Shown in pieces: positions 1 to 10,078 of a DNA stretch of 64,000 nucleotides (its first letter is position 1; each line of letters opens with the position of its first letter). Position numbers and translations under genes: made by a program. The DNA is taken from contig JAAROD010000095.1 of assembly GCA_012274445.1 (NCBI GenBank), positions 62,001 through 126,000 of the forward strand, written 5' to 3'. This DNA is from Sclerotiophoma versabilis (Eukaryota > Ascomycota > Dothideomycetes > Pleosporales > Didymellaceae). Under the pieces are notes generated by a model. It searched no databases, was not told the origin of the DNA, and was given only the letters and a program-made list of their open reading frames with translations.

Positions 1-1311
1 CATGGGCTGGGCCAGCAGGCGGTCGACGAGCTGGTCGAACGTGTACCCGTTCTCGTCCGACGGCTGCACGGTCATGATGCTGGGCGCCGTGTCGGAGCCG
101 TCGGCGGAGTCGTCCGAGTCGTAGGCGGGCGAGTCGTCGTTGAAGAAGGTCTTGTTGACATCGCTCGGCTGGTAGCGGTGGGTGGTGGTGGTGGTGGTGG
201 TGGTGGTGGCGGCGAGCGAGGGGTTGCGGGCGTAGTGCGAGGAGAACTCGGAGCTGGCGCGCTCGTGCTTCGTGGCCCAGCGCGACCGCTGGGCCATGGA
301 CAGGACGGCGGACGAGTTTGCGCGGCGGCGGGACGAGGCCTGGGAGCGGGGGCGGCGAGCGGCGATGGCGGCGCGCAGGACGACGGACAGGCACAGGCGG
401 TGGGTGTCGGGGGCGGTGTCGGAGGTGGTGAAGACGCTCAGGTCGCCGAGGAACGACTTGGCCTTTTGCTCGACGACGGCGGGGTCGACCTCGCGGTGGG
501 CGGGGTGCTGGTCGCACTTGCAGGCGGCCAGGACAAAGGGCAGGTGCGAGTTGGCGAGGATGGCGAGCATGTCGGGCACGCGGGCCAGGCTGTGCTGGGC
601 GGTGACGTCGTAGAGGGCGATGGCGGCGTCGACGGGCGGGGTGGCCATGTCGTGGGTGGTCTCGGGCCACTGGATGCGGTGGCGGTCGCCGATCTGGACG
701 TCGTTGAAGGACATTTCGAGGAAGCGCACGAGGTAGGGGGTGCCGTCGATGGTCCACTTGCGCGTGCACGCCGCCGGGGCGGTCGCGTCGGGCAGGCCCA
801 GGGCGCGGCGGATAAAGGCCGACTTGCCGCAGCCGCGCGCGCCCAGGACGGCAAAGGTCAGGTCCTGCACGGCGGGCGCGTCGTCGCTGCCGGCTGAGCC
901 CGTGTCGGGCGACGGGTGCGGGCGGTGGGCGGCGTGCGTGGGACTCAGGGGGCCCTCGGTGTCGGACGAGCTGTCTGCAGCGGCGGCGGCGGCGGCGGCG
1001 GGCTGCCGCTCGCCCTCGCCCTCGCCCTCGCCCTCGCCCTCGGCGGGCTCTTCGGCGGTGCTCGCGACGGGGCGGGGGAAGTGGTAGCGCTGGAAGAAGG
1101 AGTCGTCTGCGATGTCGTCGCCGTCCTGGCGCTCGTACGGGCCGTCGCCGTCGTGCTCGCGCGCCTCACGGGCCTCGCCGGCGGGCGGCATGGGCGCCGA
1201 GTGCGCGCGCGACTTGAGCCCCGGCCGCAGTGAAGGGCCTGCCGGGGCTGCGACACCGACCTGCAGCGACTCGCGGCGCGTCTTCTCTCCGCGACCGCTG
1301 CCCGGCCCCAT
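1..1311 (-). CDS. Probable Ras guanine-nucleotide exchange factor, N-terminal part (partial)
   Basis: This reading frame runs leftward from an ATG at 1311 with no stop for 437 codons and leaves the window at base 1, so the C-terminus is missing. The first ~150 residues are low complexity, with a Glu-Gly repeat encoded by a GCCCTC-type hexamer and an alanine run. A Ras-like P-loop (GARGCGKS, about residue 156) follows, then a small-GTPase-like fold with DVTAQHS and CKCD segments; the usual NKxD is degenerate (CKCD). A poly-Thr stretch and acidic Ser-rich linker follow. From memory, fungal RasGEF proteins carry such a degenerate Ras-like domain before the exchange domain. The catalytic RasGEF domain would lie outside the window, so the family call is inference. 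No intron is needed in this part. It could instead be a stand-alone atypical small GTPase. Confidence 0.55.
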   Translation of the reverse strand, partial: MGPGSGRGEKTRRESLQVGVAAPAGPSLRPGLKSRAHSAPMPPAGEAREAREHDGDGPYERQDGDDIADDSFFQRYHFPRPVASTAEEPAEGEGEGEGEGERQPAAAAAAAADSSSDTEGPLSPTHAAHRPHPSPDTGSAGSDDAPAVQDLTFAVLGARGCGKSAFIRRALGLPDATAPAACTRKWTIDGTPYLVRFLEMSFNDVQIGDRHRIQWPETTHDMATPPVDAAIALYDVTAQHSLARVPDMLAILANSHLPFVLAACKCDQHPAHREVDPAVVEQKAKSFLGDLSVFTTSDTAPDTHRLCLSVVLRAAIAARRPRSQASSRRRANSSAVLSMAQRSRWATKHERASSEFSSHYARNPSLAATTTTTTTTTHRYQPSDVNKTFFNDDSPAYDSDDSADGSDTAPSIMTVQPSDENGYTFDQLVDRLLAQPM

Positions 1312-1840
1312 GGCGGGCGTCGACGAGCGGGCGGTGCTGGCGAGCGGGCGGGGGCTGACGAGCGGGCGGGGGCTGGCGAGCTGGCAGCGGGCCCCTCAGA
1401 CGTCGGTGGGTGCAACGTGACGGCGGGCGAGATGCGGCGCGCTGCCAGACATCGGGCGGTGCGTGGGCGACGTCGAGTGTCGGTGCGTGTCGCCCGCTGA
1501 GGAGCAGTCTGTAGTTGTACTGTGGCAGCCACGCACCCTGGCGAGCTGCCGCGGGGCGCGCTAGCGAGTGCACTGCACGTCGAACGCCCCCGGCCGCCAT
1601 GGCCGCCATGGCCGCCGTGTGGGGCGGCTGCAGACGGGCTTCACCACCACCGCCGCAGATCAGGCACACGACCGCGCGCCGGCAGCGCCATCCGCTGCCA
1701 TTGGCCACGCACACGTCTGTCCATGCTGCCTGTCCGCGTCGCCATCCACACTGCCACATCATCGTCGAGCTGCACCCGCAACACCGTCTGCACGTCCAAC
1801 ACGCTCTCGCATTCGGCCCGACCCTGCCCAACCACACCGA
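1312..1840. other. Intergenic region, RasGEF-like gene to FMN oxidase gene
   Basis: About 530 bases of GC-rich sequence between the start of the leftward RasGEF-like gene and the stop of the next leftward gene. It should hold the promoter of the former and the 3' end of the latter. Open frames here are GC-rich chance frames without recognisable protein content. Confidence 0.5.
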
Positions 1841-3225
1841 CTACAGCTTTGCAGTGCCCTGAACGAGCCTGAGATCGTCCCTCGTCACCTCACTGACCCG
1901 CTTGCGTCCCAGATTGGCAAGACTCGAGTCCGTGTCCGCCAGCAGGCAGCTCAGCACGTGCCGCACCCCCTCCTCGCCCCCCATCCCCAGCCCGTACACA
2001 TAAGGCCGGCCCACCAGCACCGCCTTCGCCCCCAGCGCAACTGCCTTGAGCACGTCTGAGCCCGTCCGAATCCCGCTGTCAAACAGCACCGTGAGCCCCG
2101 ATTCCTTGACCCTTTCATCCGCACCAATCTCAGCCAGCGCGTCGAGAGAGGCAATGGCCCCGTCCAGCTGACGGCCGCCGTGGTTGGACACGATGATGCC
2201 CTCCATGCCGTGCGAAATGGCGCGGTGTGCGTCTTCTACGGTCTGGATGCCCTGCGAGATATGTCAGTACAGCAACTCATCTGCCGGAGACCTGCACCCA
2301 CCTTCAGCACAATCGGCCCGCTCCACAGCCGCCTCAGCGTCTGCAAGTCGTCCCACTCCCTATAGTTGCCCGACGCAATCAGGCTGGTGAAGAACAGCGC
2401 CTTTGGGATGATGCTCGCATGGCTCAGCACTCTTGCTGCCCCGTACACGCTGCCCGGCCGCCTCACAACCTGCCACAGTTCCGCCAACTTCTGACCTACT
2501 GATCGTCCGTCCTCAGCCTGCTGTTTCGCCCACATGCGCTGGAACACTGCGTCTGAGAAGCCCACCTGGCAGCCCTGGCCCCAGATAAAAGGCAGGTACG
2601 ACTCATCGAGGTCGTTAGGTCGCCAGCCAATCTGGAACGTGTCCAGCGTGACGACCAACACGCTGAATCCATTCTCCTTGGCGCGCCTGAGCAGCGACGC
2701 CGTGAGTTCTTCGGCCTGCGGCTTCGGCCAGTAGAGCTGGTACCAGCGGTGGCCGTCTCCGTTGGCCTTTGCAACCTGCTCGATGCTGCGTGTCGCTGCC
2801 GTGGACAGGATCATGGGCACCTGCGCTGCTCTTGCTGCGCGCGCAGTCGCTTCTTCAGCATCTGGATGCACAATCTCCTGCACCCCGATCGGCGCTATGA
2901 GGATCGGGCTCTTGTACGTCGTGCCAAACAGCTCCGTCGACATGTTACGCCGCGTTGCCTGCACCAGCATGCTGGGCCGCAACCGGTACCGCTCAAAGGC
3001 CGACCGGTTTGCTGCATGCGTGCTCTCACTACCGGCCGCACCGAACACATAGAGGAAGTTGGGCAGCGGCATTGCATTGCGAGCTGCCGCCTCCCACTCA
3101 TGTGGCTTGGTCGAGTACTTTGGCTTGCGAAGGGAAGCGTAGATCTCTCGCTGAAACTGCACATACGACTCTGGGTCCGGTTCGTAGTACTGCGTAGTAG
3201 TGACACTAGACTTGTCGTCGGCCAT
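1841..3225 (-). CDS. FMN-dependent alpha-hydroxy acid dehydrogenase (lactate 2-monooxygenase-like), probably peroxisomal
   Basis: Two exons, 3225-2302 and 2251-1841, separated by a 50-bp GT-AG intron, give a 444-residue protein. The family oxidises L-2-hydroxy acids such as lactate to the 2-oxo acid using FMN. Exon 1 carries the (beta/alpha)8-barrel entrance (SPILIAPIG, STAATRSIE, YQLYWPK). Exon 2 carries the active-site SNHGGRQLDG with catalytic His at residue 332 and the FMN-phosphate loop FDSGIRTG near residue 365, followed by GAKAVLVGRP. Length fits the fungal lactate-monooxygenase-like branch. The last three residues are AKL, a good type 1 peroxisomal targeting signal. The intron phase is 0 and the joined motif order is complete, so the gene looks intact. 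Exact substrate cannot be read from sequence. Confidence 0.9.
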
Positions 3226-3816
3226 GATGATCGATGGATTGGATCGAGTTGGACTGATCAGGCGTTCGTGAGCTGGATGTGGATGTTATTCCGATACTAT
3301 CTCTTGACTTGTGTTCTAATACCCTGCACTAATCGAGACGGCGAACAATGGTTGGAACAAGATGGTCTGTCGTCCGAGCAGGCAAAGCTTAAGAATAGTT
3401 GTGCAGCGTAAGTGGTGCAGCGCTGTCGATCGAATCCGTCGTCAAAGGCGGAGGTGGAGACAAGCCGAGGCTCATCGTGCACGGTCGGAACCAGGGTCCA
3501 TCCCTCCGTAACGCGAACCACAAACGCTGGCCGAGACCCTGACCCTCATCTTGCGATCGTGCACCCTTCTTCAGCACTGGCAATCGTTTTGTGCGAATAT
3601 GCGTGTTTGACCATGTAGCGGGATTCTTGCACGTCTGGTGAAGTGGGCGCATTCGCGTGGCAGCCCTCACCGCCTTCTCGTTTGGCTCAACATCCATCCA
3701 CAATGCCTTGAAAACAAGACACTCCCAAATAACTGCCCAAAATACTGCCCAAAATACTGTCCAAATACTGTCCAAATACTGCCCTCAACAGAGGTGGTGT
3801 CAGGCAGTCATACAGG
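3226..3816. other. Shared upstream region between FMN oxidase and acid phosphatase genes
   Basis: The leftward FMN oxidase and rightward acid phosphatase start from opposite sides of these 591 bases, so this is a divergent promoter region. No credible gene lies in it. Its right end holds a short tandem repeat (3731-3788) just before the phosphatase start. Confidence 0.55.
3731..3788. repeat. Short tandem repeat of an AATACTGYCC-type unit
   Basis: About five imperfect copies of a unit close to AATACTGCCCA / AATACTGTCCA, 10-13 bases long, lie directly head to tail. The repeat ends about 28 bases before the acid phosphatase ATG and is therefore probably in its 5' untranslated leader or core promoter. 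Confidence 0.7.
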
Positions 3817-5474
3817 ATGGGTAATCGTTTGACTATTCTCGGTGCTGTAGCAGCCCTGCTATCCCTCTATTGGGGCTACACCTCAACATGCTCGTCAACA
3901 TGTCCGCCCGACCACAGCGAGCACTTTGAGAAGCCTCACCACTCGAGCTGGGGCAGCTGGTGGCACCCACAGCGCAGCGATAGTGTCTTGGAGCGAGGCC
4001 AGGGCGCAGGCGCCACGACCAAGGACTGGAATATTCTCTATCACCTCGGTGGGAACGGGCCCTGGGTCGAAAAGGTGATTGATGTCGTCGAAGGCGGGAT
4101 AGCCGTACCAGACGGGTGCGAGGTAGAGCAGGTGCACATGATGGCTCGTCACGCCGAGCGGTACCCAACCAAAGCCGCAGGCCGCAACCAGAAAGCAGTC
4201 GTCGACAAGATGAAGCAAAGCGGTATCCATTTCACCGGCAACCTATCCTTCTTCAACGACTGGACGCTCTTCTGGACCGACGACGCCAGCCTTGAGCAGC
4301 TCACCAGCACCAGCCCCTTCAGCGGGCGTCTCAGCTCCTTCACCACCGGCGTGCGCCTGCGGACCCGGTACCACCACCTCTTCGAGCAAGCCGTCGCCCG
4401 CAACGCAACAACACACTGGGCCAGCGACTCCAAGCGCGTCGTCGAAACCGCCCGCCACTTTGCCCTCGGTTTCTTCGGCCTCGACGCCCCCACTCGTCTC
4501 CAGGTTATCCCCGAGTCCAAATCCCGCGCCGCAGACACCCTCACCCCAGGCCGGACCTGCACCGCCAACCTGCTCGACACGGACGAAGGCAAAGCAAAAG
4601 GCTACCGCCTGATGGGCGAGTACAGAGAGACATACCTCCCTGCGATTGCGGCCCGCCTATCCGCCCAAACAGGCCTGGCCTTCAGCACGCAGGATGTCTT
4701 CTCCATGCAGGAAATGTGCGGCTTTGAAACCACCGTGCGCGGCCGCAGCGACTGGTGCGATGTGTTTACACAAGACGAATTCCTCGCTTTCGAGTACGCC
4801 CGCGATGTACTGCATTACTACCGCGCGGGGCCGGGGCAGAAGTATGCAAAGGCCATGGGTTGGCTGTGGGTCAATGCAACGATGAATTTGATGCTTGAGG
4901 GGGCGCGTGCTGGGCCGGTGTTTTTCAGCTTGTAAGTGGGAGTTTTTTTACTGCTGGTGTACTTGTTGCTGGCGTGCTGCTGGCGCCGATGCAATGCATA
5001 CAATACGATACAAAGACTAACAACCCCAGTGTCCATGACGGCGACATTGCTCCCATGATCACCGCACTGGATATCCTCACCGACGACCAACATCTACCCA
5101 CTACGCACATCGCGCATCATCGCAAATGGCGCAAATCGCAGGTTTCGCCCATGGGCGGCCGTGTTATTCTGGAGTTATTGGCGTGTGGTGAGCATAGTGG
5201 GCGTAACAAGCTTAACGAGCACAGCAGCAGCAGTAAAAGTAAGAATAGTACTACTACCAAGAAGAAATACATCCGAATCAACATCAACGACGGCATCACC
5301 GCACTGCCCGACTGCAACAGCGGTCCCGGGCGCAGCTGTCCGCTCGAACAGTTCGTCGCGCGCACGAAGAGGACGGGTGAGCAGGCGGGGGATTTCGTGG
5401 AGTTGTGTGGGCTGAAAGATGGGGAGGGGGAGGGGGAGGGAGTTGTAGATAGAATTCTGTTTCTAAAGCAGTAA
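3817..5474 (+). CDS. Histidine acid phosphatase (phytase/acid phosphatase family), membrane-anchored or secreted
   Basis: Exons 3817-4931 and 5030-5474 join across a 98-bp intron (GTAAGT donor, ACTAAC branch, CCCCAG acceptor) to give 519 residues. The protein begins with a hydrophobic signal or anchor segment (residues ~5-22). The family motif MARHAERYPT provides the phosphate-accepting His. Exon 2 opens with VHDGDIAPM, the HD motif holding the proton donor, which proves the intron because the ORF otherwise stops before it. Cysteines and N-glycosylation sequons (NLS, NAT) fit an extracellular enzyme that releases phosphate from organic esters. Known fungal members are often repressed by phosphate; no clear Pho4 site was seen. 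Acid phosphatase is favoured over true phytase because the first motif is RHAER rather than RHGAR. Confidence 0.88.
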
Positions 5475-5746
5475 CGTAACTCTTCCCATTACTTTACTCG
5501 ACTACACCCACACTACCAACTGCAATTCAGTATCTATCTTTGTATTCAAGAATGAAATAATACAACTCATAGAGCGCAAACAAAAGAATTACATATCCTT
5601 TCACCATCCCCACGCGCTTTATATCTCGCAAGCTACAACATCCCATCCACACGCCTCGAAAATCAACTATTTTAAATGCAAAAACACACAGTTGCCCGAG
5701 GGGTGCAGTTTGGAATGGGCGCGCGATGGATATTACAAGTAGATAT

Positions 5747-5810
<64 letters not shown>
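5747..5810. repeat. (GATA)n microsatellite
   Basis: About fifteen uninterrupted copies of the tetranucleotide TAGA/GATA. It lies between convergent genes and has no evident regulatory role. Confidence 0.95.
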
Positions 5811-5840
5811 TACTACAGGCTTAAAACTTGCCTTGATTAT

Positions 5841-5866
5841 GATTTGATTTGATTTGATTTGATTTA
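5841..5866. repeat. (GATTT)n short tandem repeat
   Basis: Five tandem copies of the pentamer GATTT, about 30 bases downstream of the GATA tract. Confidence 0.9.
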
Positions 5867-5947
5867 ACCATCACTACTAGTGCACGGCGCAGTGTACAAA
5901 AATCGAGTACAATGCATCTCCAGCCGAGCGCTGCCTTTGGATATAGC

Positions 5948-5971
5948 CGTTGCCGTTGCCATTGCCATTGC

Positions 5972-6042
<71 letters not shown>

Positions 6043-6069
6043 CCGTTGCCGTTGCCGTTGTCGTTGCCG
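5948..6069. repeat. (GTTGTC/GTTGCC)n hexanucleotide tract
   Basis: About twenty copies of a GTTGYC hexamer with sparse T/C variation at one position. The period of six keeps all frames open, which creates artificial Asn-Asp or Val repeat frames on both strands. I do not treat these as genes. Confidence 0.9.
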
Positions 6070-6409
6070 TCTCCTTCTACTTCACTCTTGATATTGGAGA
6101 ACATAAATCCCACTACTATATCTCATTCCTCAGCTAAAACACTTCGTTATTTACTAGTCTGTGCGCATTTCGCCCTGACCACTTCACTGTGATTATTCAA
6201 CTGTGGCTTCAATCTGGTAACCATTTCGGGGGAAAATAAGTCACCTGGCTAAACTAACTTACAAGCGCCGCTAGTGCTATCGGTGTTAGTAAGTTTCGGA
6301 ACTGCAGCGCAGCGTATCGTAATTGTGAGGCTACTACCCGCACCTGTAATCATACGAGCAGAATATAACATTTAGTGATAGCTGGCTGTTCCAGCTGTTC
6401 GAGACGCAA

Positions 6410-7132
6410 TCACAACATCGTCTTCGCAAACTGTATCCCCGCCGCCCAATGCCACAACCTCGCGTCTACCGTCTTCCCCTCTTTATCATACTGCACAAGC
6501 CTCTCATACAACTCATCAAGCGGCACAACCACGCGCTCGATAAACTCGCCATCGTCCAACGCCTGCTCGGGCTCCGTATCGTCCTCTTTGAGATTGACTT
6601 CGACAGTCGCGAGCTGCATATTGGCCGAACTTAAGCCCGGATCGCTCACAATCGTCGGACTGATAAATGTCAATTTCCCCTTGTACCCTGTCTCCTCATG
6701 CAACTCCCGCACGCTCGCCTCGCTCGGGGACTCCTGCTCGTCTACCAGCCCCGCGGGGAGTTCGACACACACAGCGTCCACGGGCGGGCGGTACTGCAGG
6801 ATAATGATTGTGCTGGGCTTGCGCTTGGGATGGCGGATGATAGTGCAAATGGCGACGGCGTCCACGCCTGCTTTGCCCCGTGTCTTGCGGTTCGCGGCTT
6901 CCCACACGCGCTCGCGGCCGGTCTGGTCTTGCCATGAGATTTTCTGGAACTCAACCCATTTTGCTTCGTCGGCGGGGAGGGCTTCGATCTTGTTTATCTT
7001 GGGTGCTTGCGGCATGTCGTAGGCTGCGCAGCGGCGGGGCGATGCGGAGAAGGTACGGAGGTTGGTTCCGCAGCGCGGTTTTGTGGCGGCGATTGAGTGT
7101 TTTGCGATGGAGTGGAAGGGTCGCGTGAACAT
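6410..7132 (-). CDS. Nudix hydrolase, ADP-sugar (ADP-ribose) pyrophosphatase, Ysa1-like
   Basis: A single-exon gene of 240 residues. The Nudix box is complete: G at the start of GLVDEQE, then SVRELHEETGY, fitting the GX5EX7REUXEEXGU signature. The upstream strand AVCVELPAG is typical of the Ysa1/NUDT5 branch, which cleaves ADP-ribose and related nucleotide sugars to AMP and sugar phosphate. Residues 1-35 are basic and rich in Ser/Ala (RPFHSIAKHSIAATKPR, then FSASPRR), resembling a mitochondrial presequence. A second in-frame ATG (MPQAPKINK, about residue 40) would give the cytosolic form, so dual targeting by alternative starts is possible but is inference. Confidence 0.9.
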   Translation of the reverse strand: MFTRPFHSIAKHSIAATKPRCGTNLRTFSASPRRCAAYDMPQAPKINKIEALPADEAKWVEFQKISWQDQTGRERVWEAANRKTRGKAGVDAVAICTIIRHPKRKPSTIIILQYRPPVDAVCVELPAGLVDEQESPSEASVRELHEETGYKGKLTFISPTIVSDPGLSSANMQLATVEVNLKEDDTEPEQALDDGEFIERVVVPLDELYERLVQYDKEGKTVDARLWHWAAGIQFAKTML

Positions 7133-7398
7133 TGACGGGTGTGGGATGTGTTATCGTGGAACTGGTACATGTGTACCTGACGTCGTTGACTTGGAGGGTG
7201 GGAGCTATGGCCAATTAGATCATCGCCCCACTGCGCGTCATCGACACGCGGTTTCACGTGCCCGATTCCTTCACGCCAACACCAGCTGTGTTAACGTAAT
7301 CGTTAGGTAGTCTTATCGATACTCCATATAATATTCTTCTATTATTACAGCTCTTTGTGAAGGTGTGTGGTTGTAGGCCAGCATCATAGTTCTGCTCA

Positions 7399-9517
7399 CT
7401 ACCTCGACTCCGGTTCTGCCAGAAGGGGTCGACTTTCGCCATCCTGGCCTTCGTCTGAAGTCATAGCTCCAGAACCCTTGCCTGGACCCGGTAGCATACC
7501 ATACCACGCAATGATAGCCACCATCGCGAGACCATTGAGAATACTAACTACCAGCGCTACGACACCCTTCAGAGTAAATCCAGCCGGTAACGGTGCCGGA
7601 GGCGCAGATTCACCTTGCAGATCAAGCAAATCTGCAACGTTGCCGGCCGCGTTTCCAGATGTGGGTACCGGCGGCTCGTTCCGCTTACAGAGGCTGTAAT
7701 GCTCGGGGGGAATGATTGTCCTGCTTTGGATTTCGAGCGGCGCCTCGATGAACGTGGCTGTGAGGCCGGAGGCAACGTGCCTGGAGAATTGAAGCAGTCA
7801 GTTTAGTTCTTCATGAGTGCGCATCGAATACTTACCACTCAATGTGGCAGTGAAACAGCCAAACGCCGGGATTGTCGCTACGGAATCTTACAACCGCATA
7901 GCCGTTGGGCTGAACCAGCACGGTATCGCGTCTCATGGGAATTGCTGGTACATTTGCTGCACTATCGGCCCAATAGCTGCCTGCATCCTCGTCAGAGCGC
8001 GCTACGACTTGGAAGGCGTGTCCGTGGAGATGAAACGGATGTTTCTGTGAAGGGTCAGCTACGAACTCAGAACGCGAGCGACCAAAACCCACCCCATCAT
8101 CGTTGTTGTTTAGAATGATTTCGACAGTCTCGTTCGCGTTCAGCACGAAAGAGTTGGTGTGACTGCCATACACGAGTGGATTGCTGGCATGCTCGCCAGA
8201 CGACATGACTGTGTACAAGGTCGGGACTTTTGGTTCAACGTAGGTAGTGTTGTTGAAGAACGCACTAGGTGGGCATGTCAGCATAATTATTGACAAGTAA
8301 ACATCGTCACTCACTAGTTGGCACCGTCTCCTAGGTTGTCCATTTTGAGATCTAGCGTGATGGATTTGTCGACTGCGTCGAGCGCAGGCAGACTGTCCAA
8401 CGGTTGGAGTGAAAAGTCGTCCAGAGGTTCGAGGGTGTCGAGGTCCAATGGAGGTGGTAGTCCTTGTGTGCTGTCTAGTACGAGCCAGCCAGTTGCGTTG
8501 GAATTCAAGTCTTCTGGAATTGCATCAAATAATTCCTTACACTCGTTAGACAGACGTCGTTCCCCAGATGAGCTGACATACCTCATCCATGCTTGCTACG
8601 AATGGGATGTTGGTCATACTGTTGCCATCAATAGTGAGAAGTACGGCATATCGCTGGCCAGCCGTGAAGTAAAGCATACTCGCTTCGGCTGACTCTGTGT
8701 AGATGCCATCCACTTCGACAACTCTCATTGAGCAGCCCTGAAACCACACATACATGCCTGCAAAGGCAGCCATGTTTACCTGTGAAAGTAAGCCCAAAAT
8801 CCTGCACATAGGCGAAAGCCAAACTTGCCATGCGTATTAGATATGTCCTCCCTGGCTGCACCGAGATTGTGAAATTCTGAGAATCATTGATCAAAGCTGA
8901 ACTTGGTACTGGCTCAGCACCCGTGGGGTTCGTGACGCTGATGAAAGATGCGAGGAGCAGTCTCATCGGATCATGATACCAATCAGAAAAGGACAGCACA
9001 ATCTCGTCATCGAAGTCGTCTTGGAATGGGGTTTCCGAATCGTGTACAATGAGCGGAGCTCGAAGTCCATCGGGATACTGTCCCCTGGTGTGGGAGTGAA
9101 ACCAGTAGGTTCCTACTTGGTTGATCTACAGTATCTGTCAGACAATGCAAAATCAATTCCAAACGTTCTTCCGCAGTGTACCGTAAAGTCATAGACAAAG
9201 CTGTCGCCGGGTGGTATCTCGCACTGTGTTACGCCTGGCGGGCCATCCATGTGCGCAGTGCCGTTCATGTAAAGACCATGCCAGTGTAAGCTGGTTGTCT
9301 CGTTGCCGAGGTGATTGCGCACTGTGACAACAACATGCTCGCCTTTCGTAACGTGCAGAGCAGGAATAGGCCATTGGCCGTTTATGCCCATAACAGGTCT
9401 GTCGTGTAAGCCATCAGGGTTGCGGTTGACCCACGTGATGTTGTACTCGAGGTATGTCACTTCCGTGCAAGCGGCACCGAGGATGAAAATCGGTAGGTAC
9501 CACAATACAGCAAGCAT
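7399..9517 (-). CDS. FET3: Fet3-type multicopper ferroxidase of the reductive iron uptake system
   Basis: Seven exons (9517-9182, 9125-8829, 8779-8582, 8535-8315, 8264-8093, 8044-7836, 7780-7399) give 604 residues. The enzyme oxidises Fe(II) to Fe(III) at the cell surface for the permease Ftr1. Copper-ligand motifs appear in order: LHWHG, YWFHSH, HPFHLHGH and HCHIEWH. A signal peptide starts the protein. A C-terminal membrane anchor (GVVALVVSILNGLAMVAIIAWYG) precedes a short cytosolic tail, as in yeast Fet3. Intron 2 appears to use a GC donor (GCAAGT), because only this joins RTYLIRM to VNMAAFAG. Intron 5 is 48 bp, in frame and without a stop, so it can be missed. It diverges from the FTR1-like gene and shares its promoter, which strongly supports function. 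Confidence 0.92.
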
Positions 9518-9697
9518 TGTGCTAGGTGGTGCCGCGAGGTAGGCCGACAGTCAAGCCAAAATATTCATGAGAGGTTAAACATAACATGCGTGGTTGCCGA
9601 GGACCACGAGCAAGCGACAATCTGGTAGTGGGGCGAGAGCAATGCCCAGTGACCCTGACATTCAAACCCGCAGAGAACTGGGACCCATGACTCACAA

Positions 9698-9706
9698 TTA
9701 TCTGAG
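9698..9706 (-). promoter_or_regulatory. Near-match to iron GATA-factor site
   Basis: TTATCTGAG matches eight of nine positions of the reverse of ATCWGATAA, the consensus for SreA/Sre1/Fep1-type repressors. It is weaker than the two perfect sites to its right. Confidence 0.4.
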
Positions 9707-9778
9707 ACTTTGGCCAGGGAGACTTCAAGTGTGAGAGCTGTGCGGTGCGGACATCGCAGCGTTACGTCTTAGCTTGTC

Positions 9779-9787
9779 TTATCTGAT
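9779..9787 (-). promoter_or_regulatory. Iron-responsive GATA-factor (SreA/Sre1/Fep1) site 1
   Basis: TTATCTGAT is the exact reverse complement of ATCAGATAA, within the ATCWGATAA consensus bound by fungal iron-sensing GATA repressors when iron is replete. It lies 262 bases from the FET3 start and 292 bases from the FTR1 start. Regulation by iron is inference from the motif and genes. Confidence 0.7.
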
Positions 9788-9848
9788 CGACTCCGATCCC
9801 ATTTACCCATTTTCGGTGAACGCCCTGCCGAATTTTCCAGCACTAATC

Positions 9849-9857
9849 TTATCTGAT
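9849..9857 (-). promoter_or_regulatory. Iron-responsive GATA-factor (SreA/Sre1/Fep1) site 2
   Basis: A second exact TTATCTGAT, in the same orientation and 70 bases from the first. Paired GATA sites are usual for tight binding by these two-finger repressors. Confidence 0.7.
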
Positions 9858-10078
9858 GGCTTAGATCCGAAGTGCCCCACTTGCGCGACCACTTCCCTTG
9901 AACATGTCACCACGTAATTCGTCCCGACAAACACTTCTGGCGCAATCCCTGGCGAGTGTGCATTGACCCGCTGGGAAATGTGGTGCCTTAGCGGGGTCCT
10001 TGGAAAGTAGACAAACGCAACTCACGCAAAACTGTAGACCCGTTCGGCGTTGAGGAGCTTCCCGTCTACACTCTCACC

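Larger units (their letters stand above)
5475..6405. other. Repeat-rich intergenic region
   Basis: About 930 bases hold no supportable gene. They contain the 3' flank of the acid phosphatase, a GATA microsatellite, a GATTT repeat and a long GTTGTC/GTTGCC hexanucleotide tract. Open frames across the tract are simple Asp-Asn, Val or Leu-Ser repeats produced by the repeat itself. Confidence 0.6.
9518..10078. promoter_or_regulatory. Bidirectional FET3/FTR1 promoter
   Basis: The 561 bases between the two divergent start codons hold all common upstream control of the ferroxidase and permease genes. Two perfect and one near-perfect copy of the iron-GATA-factor site lie in the central part. I see no competing gene here. 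Confidence 0.75.

Noticed and set aside
178..897. A 239-codon plus-strand frame starting with a poly-Gly run
   Set aside because: It is antisense to the RasGEF-like gene; the Gly run is the complement of its poly-Thr tract, and high GC keeps frames open.
5877..6113. A minus-strand frame with a long Asp-Asn repeat
   Set aside because: It is the direct product of the GTTGTC hexamer tract and has no coding flanks.
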